A stretch of DNA of 64,000 nt from Azorinus chamasolen (Eukaryota; Mollusca; Bivalvia; Cardiida; Solecurtidae), in NCBI GenBank assembly GCA_963576725.1, contig OY755238.1, forward strand, positions 28,229,201 to 28,293,200, read 5' to 3'. The translations under genes were made by a program, and so were the position numbers. The notes under the pieces are model-generated. The model searched no databases. It saw nothing but the letters and a program-made list of their open reading frames with translations, and was not told the origin of the DNA. The number at the start of each line of letters is the position of its first letter. Position 1 is the stretch's first letter. Positions 40,530-52,900 of this stretch are shown here, piece by piece.

Positions 40530-43349
40530 AATTATTATTATTATTATTATTATTATTATACCATATAGCACTCTTTTCATATCTAAATATGTTCAAAAGT
40601 GCTTTACAATTAAAACATTTATACATACTAAAACAGAAATTAAAGTAAATATAAGATATGAAATAGAAATAAAAACATAATAAATAAAACAAGAGATGTC
40701 ACAGTCACGTGACAAATGCCCCCAAAAATTATACACTGTGACCTTGACCTTTGACCCATGGATCAGGGAGTTGACACATCGTCTTTGTGTGGTGAACATT
40801 TGAGCCAGGTTCCTTTGAAATCCATTCACAGATAAACAAGTAATTGTACCCTGTGACCTTGACCTTTGACATATGGACCAGGGAGCTGAACGCGACACAT
40901 CGTTTTTGTCTGGTGAACATCTGTGCCAAGTTATATTGAAATCCATTGACAGATAAAGATGTTACAGACCGGACACGAAATTTGTGACAAAGTGATTGTA
41001 CCCTGTGATCTTGACCTTTGACATATGGACCAGCGAGTTGAAAGCGACACATCATCTTTTGTGTGGTGAACATTTGTGCCAAATTATATTGAAATCCATT
41101 GATACATAAAGAAGTTACAGACCGGACACGAAATTTGTGACAAAGTAATTGTACCCTGTGACATTGACCTTTGACCTATGGACCTGGGAGTTGAAAGCGA
41201 CACATCATCTTTGTGTGGTTAACATTTGTGCAAAATTATATTGAAATCCATTGATAGATAAAGAAGTTACAGGCCAAACACAAAATTTGTTACAAAGTAA
41301 TTGTACCCTGTGACCTTGACCTTTGACCCATTGACCTGGGAGTTGAACGCGACACATTGTCTTTGTGTGGTGAACATTTGTGCCAAGTTATATTGAAATC
41401 CATTGATAGATGAAGAAGTTACAGACCGGACACGAAATTTGTGACAAAGTAATTGTACCCTGTGACCTTGACCTTTGACCCATGGACCAGGGAGTTGAAC
41501 GCGACACATCGTCTTTGTGTGGTGAACATTTGTGCCAAGTTATATTGAAATCCATTGATAGATGAAGAAGTTACAGACCGGACACGAAATTTGTGACAAA
41601 GTAATTGTACCCTGTGACCTTGACCTTTGACCCATGGACCTGGGAGTTGACCCCGACACATCGTCTTTGTGTGGTGAAGATTTGTGGCAAGTTATATTGA
41701 AATCCATTGATAGATGAAGAAGTTACAGACCGGACACGAACTTTGTGACAAAGTAATTGTACCCTGTGACCTTGACCTTTGACCCATGGACCTGGAAGTT
41801 GAACGCGACACATCGTCTCTGTCTGGTGAACATTTGTGGCAAGTTATATTGAAATCCATTGATAGATGAAGAAGTTACAGGCCGGACACGAATTTGTGAC
41901 AAAGTAATTGTACCCTGTGACCTTGACCTTTGATCCATGGACCTGGGAGTTGAACGCGACACATCGTCTTTGTGTGGTGAACATTTGTGCCAAGTTATAT
42001 TGAATCCATTGACAGATGAAGAAGTAACAGACCGGACACGAAATTTGTGACAAAGTAATTGTACCCTGTGACCTTGACCTTTGACCCATTGACCTGGGAG
42101 TTGAACGCGACACATCGTCTCTGTCTGGTGAACATTTGTGGCAAGTTATATTGAAATCCATTAATAGATGAAGAAGTTACAGACCGGACACGAATTCCGG
42201 ACGGAAGGACAGACGGACAGACGGACAGACGGACAGACGGACAGACGGACGGACGGACGGACAGACGGACAGACGGACAGACGGAAGGACGGACAATGCG
42301 ATTACTATATGCCCGCCTTTGGGGGCATAACAAAAACATTAACAGTGTATTTCTAAGGTATAAAAAGAACATCGCATAACCTCGAAATTTAGAATCCATA
42401 TACCTAGTAAGGTATAATACAATTATGATAAGAGAAGAAAGCAAAGTTGATGGCATACTAATTCTAAAGTTAAAACATGCAACCGCTGTTTGGGCTTAAA
42501 CTATATATCAGCCACCATAATTCTTTAAAAAGGAATGCTTTTTACGAGATCTTTTAAAAGATTCAAGTGTAGCCGAGTTAAAACATGCAACAGCTATTTG
42601 GGCTTAAAATATACATCAGCCACCATATATCTTTAAAAGGAAATGAGTTTTAAGAGTTCTTTTAAGAGACTCAAGTGAAGCCGAGTTCCGTATTCCCACC
42701 GGAAGTTCATTCCACAACTTAGGAGCCGCCTTTGCAAAGCTACAATCACCATAGGTAACTGTGCGGGATCTTGGTATCACGAAGGCCATAAAGTCATTTT
42801 TTTATCTTAAATCATGCTGTGGTTTATATATCTTTAACATGTTTGTGATGTAACTTGGAGATTTGCCATTCAATGCTTTATAGGTGTGAGTCAAAAGTTT
42901 AAAGCCAATCCGGTGTTCCACTGGGAGTCAGTGAAGTTCCTTTAACACTGGTGTTATGTGGTCAAAACGTGATGTCCTGGTAATGATACGAGCTGCAACA
43001 TTTTGGACAGTATACAGTTTGTTCAAAGTTGTCTTTGGTAAACCACAAAGCAGGGAGTTACAATAGTCGAGTCTGGATGTAATAAGAGAATTTACTAGGG
43101 GGTTTGTAGTATCAATGGTAAGATATTTTCTGATATAGCCTATTTGTCGTAGCTGGGCATTACAAGACCTACAAACAGAATTCACCTGAATGAGAGCACA
43201 ACGCTGTAGCTGTTTGATGTCGTATCGTATATCGTATGTATTAGCAACATCATAATTATTCAACCAAATATTAAAGTGAAAAACAGTCCTACAGGGAGCG
43301 TAACACACAAAACGACTTACTTTACCATTAATACAAACAAAGTAGACAA
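40530..43349 (-). mobile_element. 5'-truncated LINE, interrupted by a satellite element
   Basis: On the minus strand 43240-42929 reads SCNAQLRQIGYIRKYLT, SLITSRLDYCNSLLCGLP, VQNVAARIITRTSRFDHITP and VLKELH. Around 42790-42645 it reads MAFVIPRSRTVTYGDCSFAK and APKLWNELPVGIRNSASLES. These are the RT C-terminal motifs of CR1/L2/jockey-type LINEs. The 3' end reappears at 40690-40566 and ends in a (TAA)n tail at 40560-40533. The satellite element 40697-42340 splits it. Stops and length loss make it inactive. Confidence 0.75.
40697..42340. mobile_element. 152-bp-satellite-bearing element
   Basis: Left end ACAAGAGATGTCACAGTCAC then AATGCCCCCAAAA. About nine and a half monomers of 152 bases follow, each with GTGACCTTGACCTTTGACC, GAACGCGACACATCGTC, TTATATTGAAATCCATTGA and GAAGTTACAGACCGGACACG. 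A (GGACAGAC)n tract (42195-42292) leads to the right end ATGCCCGCCTTTGGGGGCAT. The left end matches that of 7940-8905. Confidence 0.85.
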
Positions 43350-43351
43350 TA

Positions 43352-43473
43352 CAGTAAAACCTCTCTATAAGGGCCACTAAATTACATCAAGTATTTTGTG
43401 TTAAAGGCAGTCACCTGCCCTTAATACCGGCTAATTAACTCAATTTAGTGGCCGTTATAGAGAGGTTTTACTA
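43352..43473. mobile_element. Short pogo/Tigger-like MITE
   Basis: TA 43350-43351 and 43474-43475; TIRs CAGTAAAACCTCTCTATAA and complement; centre GGCAGTCACCTGCC. It abuts the truncated 5' end of the LINE. Confidence 0.8.
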
Positions 43474-43475
43474 TA

Positions 43476-43832
43476 CGTTGAAAGCAGGAGTTCCGCCTTG
43501 GAACGGTCAGTAACCAAGAAAAGCAACCTTAAACCAGGTCCGTGGTTACCCCAACCTCATTTACTCAAGTCAAAATGTAAAGTAAAAGTTCCCCTCCAGA
43601 TCATCCAACAACATGAGTAACGATGTGTAGACCAAATTTAATAATATTAAAATAAAATGGGAAACAGTTAAACAAGTGACAAGATATATCGCTGTCTCAG
43701 TTTTCACAAGGTCGTTTTTATAGTGTCTTGTAGTACAGCATGTAACTTGAACTCAACGCCTCATTAATGTAGAGGTTTATCAAAAGCGCTTGAAAATGCT
43801 TTAAAAACTTGGGATGTGTTTTCTGTCAAATT
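43476..43832. other. 3' flank of gene 3
   Basis: No AATAAA on the minus strand; an ATTAAA lies at about 43640. Otherwise unrecognised AT-rich sequence. Confidence 0.35.
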
Positions 43833-43963
43833 TCAATTCAGTTTGGACATATTTTCATTGATTTGACCCGTCCTGGCTTTCAGATCCACGCCATACTTTG
43901 GGTTTGAGATTTCCTTGACGTACTCCCGGAATTCTGGCTTCATCATGTCTTCAATCATTTCTT
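43833..43963 (-). CDS. Gene 3 exon 8 with stop
   Basis: 131 bases, acceptor TATCGCAG, ending in TGA. It encodes EEMIEDMMKPEFREYVKEI, NPKYGVDLKARTG and MSKLN. Fifteen bases shorter than the gene 2 exon, with a diverged tail. Confidence 0.9.
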
Positions 43964-46900
43964 CTGCGATAAAAAATAAAAGTAACCAAGAGCAAAGTTT
44001 TTTTTCACTGCACACGTGTATTCATTCATATTCCATATTTCAACATAATATAAACAACCTTGGATGCCACTTTTTGCAATTTCCGAAACTAAAGCGTCAG
44101 TTCTACGTATATTATTTCATAAGCAAACAGAACAGATGCTGATCAGATGGCTCTTACAGGGGCAGTCCGATCTGGTTCAAATATGTTTGCATATGCGTTA
44201 AAAGGCGTATCTATGAATGAAAGTGTAAATGCACACAGCTTTTCAAATATAAAACCCTCGTCCTGCATTAACACTTTAAATGTGGGAAATGTTTGCACTG
44301 CCATTTGCAAGCACTGTAGACCCATACATGTATAAGAGGGAGGGCACATAAAGCAAGCAGTGTATACCCATACATGCATCAGAGGGAGGGCACATAGAGC
44401 AAGCAGTGTAGACCCATACATGTATCAGAAGGAGGGCACATAGAGCAAGCAGTGTATACCCATACATGCATCAGAGGGAGGGCACATAGAGCAAGCAGTG
44501 TAGACCCATACACGTATCAGAAGGAGGGCACATAAAGCAAGCAGTGTAGACCCATACATGTATCAGAAAGAGGACACATAGAGCAGGCCGTGTAGACCCA
44601 TACATGTATCAGAGGGAGAGCACATAGAGCAAGCAGTGTAGACCCATACATGTATCAGAAAGAGGACACAGAGCAGGCCGTGTAGACACATACATGTATC
44701 AGAGGGAGAGCACATAGAGCAAGCAGTGAATACCCATACATGTATCAGAAGGAGGGCACATAGAGCAAGCAGTGTAGACCCATACATGTATCAGAGGGAG
44801 GGCACATGGAGCAAGCAGTGTAGACCCATACATATATCAGAGGGAGGGCACACAGAGCAAGCAGTGTAGACCCATATCAGAGGGAGGGCATATAGAGCAA
44901 GCAGTGTAGACCCATACATATATCAGAGGGAGGGCACATAGAGCAAGCAGTGTAGACCCATACATGTATCAGAAGGAGGACACATAGAGTAAGCAGTGTA
45001 GTGTAGACCCATACATGTATCAGAGGGAGGGCACATAGAGCAAGCAGTGTAGACCCATACATGTATCAGAAGGAGAGCACATAGAGCAAGCAGTGTAGAC
45101 CCATACATATATCAGAGGGAGGGCACATAGAGCAAGCAGTGTAGACCGATATCAGAGGGAGGGCACATAGAGCAAGCAGTGTAGACCCATATCAGAGGGA
45201 GGGCACATAGAGCAAGCAGTGTAGACCCATACATGTATCAGAAGGAGGGCACAGAGTAAGCAGTGTGGACCCATACAGGTATAAGAAGGAGGGTACATAG
45301 AGCAAGCAGTGTATACCCATACACGTATCAGACGGAGGGCACATAGAGCGAGCAGTGTAGACCCATACATGTATCAGAAGGAGGGCACATAGAGCAAGCA
45401 GTGTATACCCATACATGTATCAGACGGAGGGCACATAGAGCAAGCAGTGTAGACCAATACATGTATCAGAAGGAGGGCACATAGAGCAAGCAGTGTAGAC
45501 CCATACATATATCAGAGGGAGGGCACATAGAGCAAGCAGTGTATACCCATACATGTATCAGACGGAGGGCACATAGAGCAAGCAGTGTAGACCAATACAT
45601 GTATCAGAAGGAGGGCACATAGAGCAAGCAGTGTAGACCCATACATATATCAGAGGGAGGGCACATAGAGCAAGCAGTGTAGACCCATATCAGAGGGAGC
45701 GCACATAGAGCAAGCAGTGTAGACCCATATCAGAGGGAGGGCACATAGAGCAAGCAGTGTAGACCCATATCAGAGGGAGGGCACATAGAGCAAGCAGTGT
45801 AGACCCATACATGTATAAGAGGGAGGGCATATAGAGCAAGCAGTGTAAACCAATATCAGAGCGAGGGCACATAGAGCAAGCAGTGTAGACCCATACATGT
45901 ATCAGAGGGAGGGCACATAGAGCAAGCAGTGTATACCCATACATGCATCAGAGGGAGGGCACATAGAGTAAGCAGTGTAGACCCATACATGTATCAGAAG
46001 GAGGGCACATAGAGCAAGCAGTGTAGACCCATATCAGAGGGAGGGCACATAGAGCAAGCAGTGTAGACCCATACATGCATCAGAGTGAGGGCATATAGAG
46101 CAAGCAGTGTAGACCCATACATGCATCAGAGGGAGGGCACATAAAGCAAGCAGTGTAGACCCATAAATGTATCTGAGGGAGAGCACATAGAGCAAGCAGT
46201 GAATACCCATACATGCATCAGAGTGAGGGCATATAGAGCAAGCAGTGTAGATCCATACATGCATCAGAGGGAGGGCACATAAAGCAAGCAGTGTATACCC
46301 ATACATGTATCAGAAGGAGGGCACATAGAGCAAGCAGCGTATACCCATACATATATCAGCGGGAGGGCACATAGAGCAAGCAGTGTATACCCATACATGC
46401 ATCAGAGGGAGGACACATAGAGCAAGCAGTGTAGACCCATACATGTATCGGAGGGAGGGCACATAGAGCAAGCAGTGTAGACCCATACATGTATCAGAGG
46501 GAGGGTACATAGAGCAAGCAGTGTATACCCATACATGTATCAGAAGGAGGGCACATAAAGCAAGCAGTGTAGACACATACATGTATCAGAGGGAGGGCAT
46601 ATAGAGCAAGCAGTGTAGACCCATACCTGTATCAGAAGAAGGCACATAGAGCAAACAGTGTAGACCCATACACGTATCAGAGGGAGGGTGCATAGAGCAA
46701 GGAGTGTATAGCCATACATGTATCAGAGGGAGGACACATAGAGCAAGCAGTGTAGACCCAAACATGTATCAGAAGGAGGGCACATAGAGCAAGCAGTGTA
46801 GACCCATATCAGAGGGAGGGCACATAGAGGACCCCTCTGATCAGCGTCGACACTGCTTGTTATTCAAAATCCTCTTCAATGTTTTTCCTTTGATACTGTA

Positions 46901-49900
46901 TGGGATCTACCAATAAACAAAGACGGACTATTCCATTCTTAAGTTTCAGGAATGGAAAGTGTTAAGTCACCATTTCATCCCACTTGGGTAAAAACGATAA
47001 ACTCTGCCTAAAGTTCATGGTCAAGTTATGAAACTCTCAATACACATGAGCTTTACAATAGTAAACATCAGCTTGAATAGTTCAAAGTAGAACAGCCGAG
47101 TTTTTCATACAAACTGGGCCTAAACAGACAATTATATTTTCTATGTCTAATTTGGATAGCATCTCGCCATTTCAACACTGCATTTTCAGAGCGGAATGGT
47201 TCATCAGCATTTGACTGTACAGTTCACTCAGTAAGCAAAACATAAGCTTGCTAGAGGATTTTGAATGACAAATAATGCCGAGCTCCTGTTGAAAACCTCT
47301 GATATGGATCTACACTGTTTTAAGTGGGTTAAAGTGACTCAAAGCCTGCTAACGTACAAAACCTTTGCTGGGTATGTAATGAAATGTGGACAAAACTCAA
47401 AACAAAAACGTACAGGATACTGCCACCGACACTGACGCTTACCACGTGCTCACGATGTCTCCATTTAATCTTAACCTCCTCTCACTAATCGTGACTTTAA
47501 TAGCATTTCGAGGGCTTGGTGCAAAAATATTCTAACTCCTTCACAAAGTGAAGGAGTTAGAATAGTTTTGCACCAAGCCCTCGATTTGCAATCAGCTTGG
47601 TTCCAGGTGAGACACAGAATATCTCGGCGTCTCGTGAGGGTCTAAGCTGTTTGACACTCGGTCACTAGTATCTCAAAAGCTTGTATCGTCACACCTGGTA
47701 AATGGTTCCTCAAAACCCTGTACCGTCACACCTGGTAAATGGTTCCTCAAAACATTGTACCGTCATACTTGGTAAATGGTTAAACCTAACGCTCGGTACC
47801 GTCATAGTTGGTAAATGGTTAACCCTAACACTCGATCACAAGACCTTGTACCGTCAAACTTGGTAAATGGTTAACCCTAACACTCGGTCACAAAACCTTG
47901 TACCGTCATACTTGGTAAATGGTTAACCCTAACACTCGGTCACTGTACCGTCATACTTGGTAAATGGTTAATCCTAACATTCGGTCACAAGAATGGTAAA
48001 TTGTTCATCAAAAGCATGACAGCATCGTTAGTGGTCAAAATTACACAAGATCCAAAATGGAACAGCATACATTTGTGTTTATATTTACAACAGAATAAGG
48101 GATAGTAATTAATGAGTTAAACCTTTCCTCCATAAGTACGCATTTCTACGCCTCTGTAAAATCATCTAATGAAACCAATGTGATAAATAGAGCATTTGCT
48201 CTATTTATCACAATGGTTCAAACTACAAAATTCAAACATTTTCCTTTTCTCTAGTTAATACATGAAAATACATACACCATCGGTAAATTGTTCAAAGTGG
48301 ATGGATCTAGAATTAGGCCATGTGGGAATGGGTTAAACATCACAAAGATATCGTAAATGAACATTCTGATTCTCTTGTTTACAAATGCTAGCCTTCGTTT
48401 AGTTGTCTGAAGATTACGTAAAATGTACACATTAATGCGAAACAGACCTCGGGCTTAAGTATCTAAGCCTTTACTTGACGTCCCATCTGGACCCAAACCG
48501 TTTGTTAGTTGCGCTTAGCATGCGAATGGTGTTAGAAAACAACATACCGACGATCTGTTGACAAGACCCGACCCTGAAACCTTCATAATAGTCGGGCAGG
48601 TATTCGTCAGGTAACATGGACATGTCTAAAGACTTGTACACGCTGACCATGCTTCTCCCATGCAAATGCACCTGATATATCAAACACATATATATGGTTT
48701 AAAAGACATCGGTAAAGTGCATGTATAAGTAACATGAAAACAACATTCATGATGATGATTTCAAAGACTGCAAGACTGCAGTAGAGATTTATTTATTTAT
48801 TTAATATTACAGTAAATCCCTTTAGCGTACAGAACATTAAATAGTCGTACGTTATAGAAAAGACAGGCATCTTGAATTTAGAAAATATACTACTTTACAG
48901 TAGAATCTGTCTTAAGCGCCATTCATCTATTGAACATCGGAGTCTTACACACCAGATGATTGCTTAATGCATGGCAAAAATAATGCAGAAACCCCAATAC
49001 AGGAGCTTTCTGCATTATAGTGTACCTGCATTTAGCTACTGCCTGTCTTACTGACCATAATTAGACCACTTGTGTGATGGTCGCTTATGACAGGATCTAC
49101 TGTAGGAATAGTAAACCCTTCTAGACCAGACATATAGTAAATAAGACTTTAGGAACCGTCTGATCTGGGTCTACTCTGTTTGCAAAGGCGCTACAAACTG
49201 CATGTAAATAAGGCATATAAAGTGCATATAAAGTGCATGTAAATATGGAACATACGAGGGGTGTTCCAAAAATAATGTCACTTGCATCGGTGCTCATATA
49301 GCGGAAGTGCTTTTGTTCATTTTAATTTGCTCTGCCCTTCAAAATACTCTCCGCCAGCCAGAATACACCTTTTTAGCCGGTCAATCCATTTTTGGAAGCA
49401 TTTTTCATACTCTTCAATGGGGACACCCATCAGACACTGATAAACAGCAGATCCAAGGGCATTTCTCGAATTGTATCGCCTTCCAGATAAATGATATTTA
49501 AGTTTTGGAAAGAGAAAATAGTCGCAGGGGACCAAGTCTGGCGAATACGGAGGGTGCGGAAGGACGGTAACCTTCTCTGACTCCAAAACGTCAGTCACAA
49601 TACGTGCCTTGTGAGCGGGTGCATTATCATGCAAAAGTCGGACATACTTAAGTCTTGTTTTGGGGCGGCTACTTTTGTAGTAGTTCTTCAATTTTCTCAG
49701 AACAACGTTTTTATAGAACTTGCCTGTGACCGTTCTGCCTTTTGGCACCGGGATTTGAATAGCTGGACCCTTATTAGTGAAAACATAGCATACAAAACCT
49801 TCTTTACCGTTCGTATTCGTTTGGCAATACTTGGGCGTCTGGCATTTTTAGTGGCCCATATTCGGTTGGAAACCTTCCGCTTTGGTCCAAAATAATACAC

Positions 49901-52900
49901 CCAGGTCTCATCACCAGTGACTATATTATCAAAAGCCTTTTTACTATATTTTGGGTACATTTTGAGAAGTTTTTTTGCCATTGTTACACGCGTCTTCGTT
50001 TGCTCATCCGTTAACAAATGGGGTATCCATCTTGCATTTATCTTTCTAACTTTTAGGTGTTTCTTCAACATTGCATGAACTCTTGCTAACGACAAGTTTG
50101 TCATTCGAGCCAATTGTCTTACGGTGAATCGAGCATCAGTTTTGAGGATATTTCGGATTTTTTCTATGTTACCTTTGGTCGTAGTTGTTGCAGGACGACC
50201 TGGTTGAGCAGCATCTTTCAGTTGCTGCTGCCCAGCACTAAATTTAGCTACCCACCTACAAACAGTCCCGTGGGACATTTGGCCCTCCCCATAAATGTCA
50301 CACACCTCGCGGTGAATATCTACAGCCTTTATGCCGAGTAATGACCTACCTTTTATATAGGCCCTAATTTCAAGAACATTTTCAGCTCGTTTTTCTGTCA
50401 TTTTGTGTATAGTCTAACGAATAGGCTATGAAACGATGTACACTGTACCGAGGCAAGTGAACGTGTGGACGAGATATTTACCTGTGTCACGAGCCAGTGA
50501 TCACTCAATCGACACGAGGTGGTTTTGTGCATGAATTGCACGATTTCCGCGAAATAAAGCACAGATGACATTATTTATGGAACACCCCTCGTATAAATAA
50601 GGTATACAAAGTGGATGTAAGTATGGAACATGTAAACAAGGCATAAAAAGTGCATGTAACTATGGAGCATGTAAACAAGGCATACAAAGTGCATGTAAAT
50701 ATAGAGCATGTAAACAAGACAAACAAAGTGCAGGCATACAAAAAGCATGTCAATGTTGAAAATGTAAAAAAGGTGCACACAGTGGAAGCAAATATGGAGG
50801 ATGTAGACAAGGCATACATACAAAGTGCACGTTTATATGGACCATGTAAACAAAGCATACAAAGTGCATATAACTATGGAGCTGTAACGACAAGCTACCA
50901 AGGATGATACCTTAGGTCGCCAACCAACAACAAACAAGAAGTAAATTAACAAACTAAATCTATTTACAAAGAAATACACAAATATACAGAATGCAATCAA
51001 AATAAAAAAAATATTCCTTTAAATGTTAGTGGCCACTAGCTGAAAACTGTCACTTGCTGTCTTTAAACTAAATATTACGCACACCTGCGTGTTCACTAGG
51101 GTATAGAATGCACTACCCATTCTATATTGAAGCACTTAATATAGAGCTACTTTTATCTCACATCTCTGTAACTCTTATCTCACGTCTCTATGAACTCTTA
51201 TCTCACGTCTCTGTAATCTCTTATCTCACGTCAAATATCAACACTCGGATCCCGGGTGGTCACCAACGTCTATGGCACGAAAACCCCACAGAGTAGGAAC
51301 ACAAACGTGTATGGCCTCGGCAGATCAGACCGTCCCTATGGCGTCTGCTGCGTGCCTGCCTCTGGATCTCAAGTAAGAACGGCTACAACAATATAACCAG
51401 TGTAAGTGTTTTGCCTCAGAGATAATACTAATCAAATAACCAACACTGACATCCTTATATTTTCCTCGCGTAACTAAGTACAGCAAATCTACTATTAATA
51501 AGTCACATACATGCCCGTATGTCATACTTATACAGATCCATAACTGCATATAAAACCACTATACCAATTAAGTCTAATACTAATAGCATCCACGTGCTAC
51601 GTCGCCTATGCACACCAGTGTGGTTATACACAGTGAAAGTACAAAAATGAGTCATGCAGGAAACACCACATACAAAACAAACAGTCGCCCGAACAGCAAC
51701 ACAAGGAAACAGCAAATGTACATAACTATAAAAATATCAAGAGACGCACAAAGACAAAACAAACATACAATGGGGGAAGATGGAATGGGACGATGGAAGT
51801 TCCACATACACCGTTGCCTACACTCGACGGTGATACAAGTATTAAATACACGTGCTGCTTACAGCTATGTGAATATTATAAATGCAAATAAATATGAATT
51901 GCAAACCTAACAAAAACATGATTTACAATCAAACCCTGTTTAAAGCTGCCATTCAAGGGATGTAATAAATACCCGTCACACAAGGGGAGGTAATAAATAT
52001 GACCGCTAAAGACGGTAGCCTTCCAAGGCAAGACTAACTCGTCGAAAGCACTAAATCGGTAAACCTTTTTAGTGTCCGCTTAATACAGACATACTGTATA
52101 CACAAATTGACTTTCAATAATGATAAATAATAACTGCTTCCCTGCTCAAACTTTGCAACGTACACATTTAGCATACAGCCTAACTTCTCCGTAAAACCTT
52201 TTAGAGTAAACTGGCTACTTTAGAGTAAACTGGCTACTCCAAAACTTTTCTCTACTAAGTCTCACTGCCGTTAACAGCGGAACCCAGCAGAAAACAACAA
52301 CCGTTCTCGCTAAAGTAACAGGAAAGAAATAATAAATATTAAAAACTCACCCAATTACCGTGTATAATGGACACTAGCTTTTCTTAGCGCAGCCTGTCAG
52401 CCGTGGCGGTATCAGTGTGTGTATGGATATGTCCTTGACTACACGTCAAATTATACATAAACCTAGCCTGAATTCCACGTGCATAAAGTAAACAAGATTA
52501 AAACATCCAATCACTGAATTGCATATCTAAATCATCCGGGTGTGTTTTATTATCGCAGATCTGAATCAGGATTACAGATCATGATTGTGATTCGGTCGTT
52601 ATTTTTATCGAATCACGAACATGTTCTCTAATCAGACTAATCAAGCTCTTACCTCGATTACAATCTAATCATAATCAAAATGGCGGAACGTACACTAACA
52701 TCAGAGGAGGCACGCCATTCTAGAAATAGTTATTGGGGTATTTTCTATTTGTTCTTGACGTAAAATATGTTCTTAACATAAAATTATGTTTATATAGGCA
52801 CACTCAATGAGTATTTTCTTTTGTGAGATTAACGTTTCAGTGGTCATGTTTAATACAACATGTCATATCATCATATCAAACTGTTTTAAAACCATAGCAA

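Noticed and set aside
42168..42356. Arg/Gly/Thr-rich open frame
   Set aside because: Translation of the (GGACAGAC)n microsatellite at the end of the satellite element.
40729..42456. Open frames of 80-150 residues containing GPWVKGQGHRVQLL
   Set aside because: Minus-strand reading of the 152-base satellite; repeated frames end at each monomer.
44276..46582. Series of 60-90-residue open frames reading MYGSTLLALCALPLIHVW
   Set aside because: Frame shadows of the 46-base minisatellite; each ends where unit length shifts the frame.
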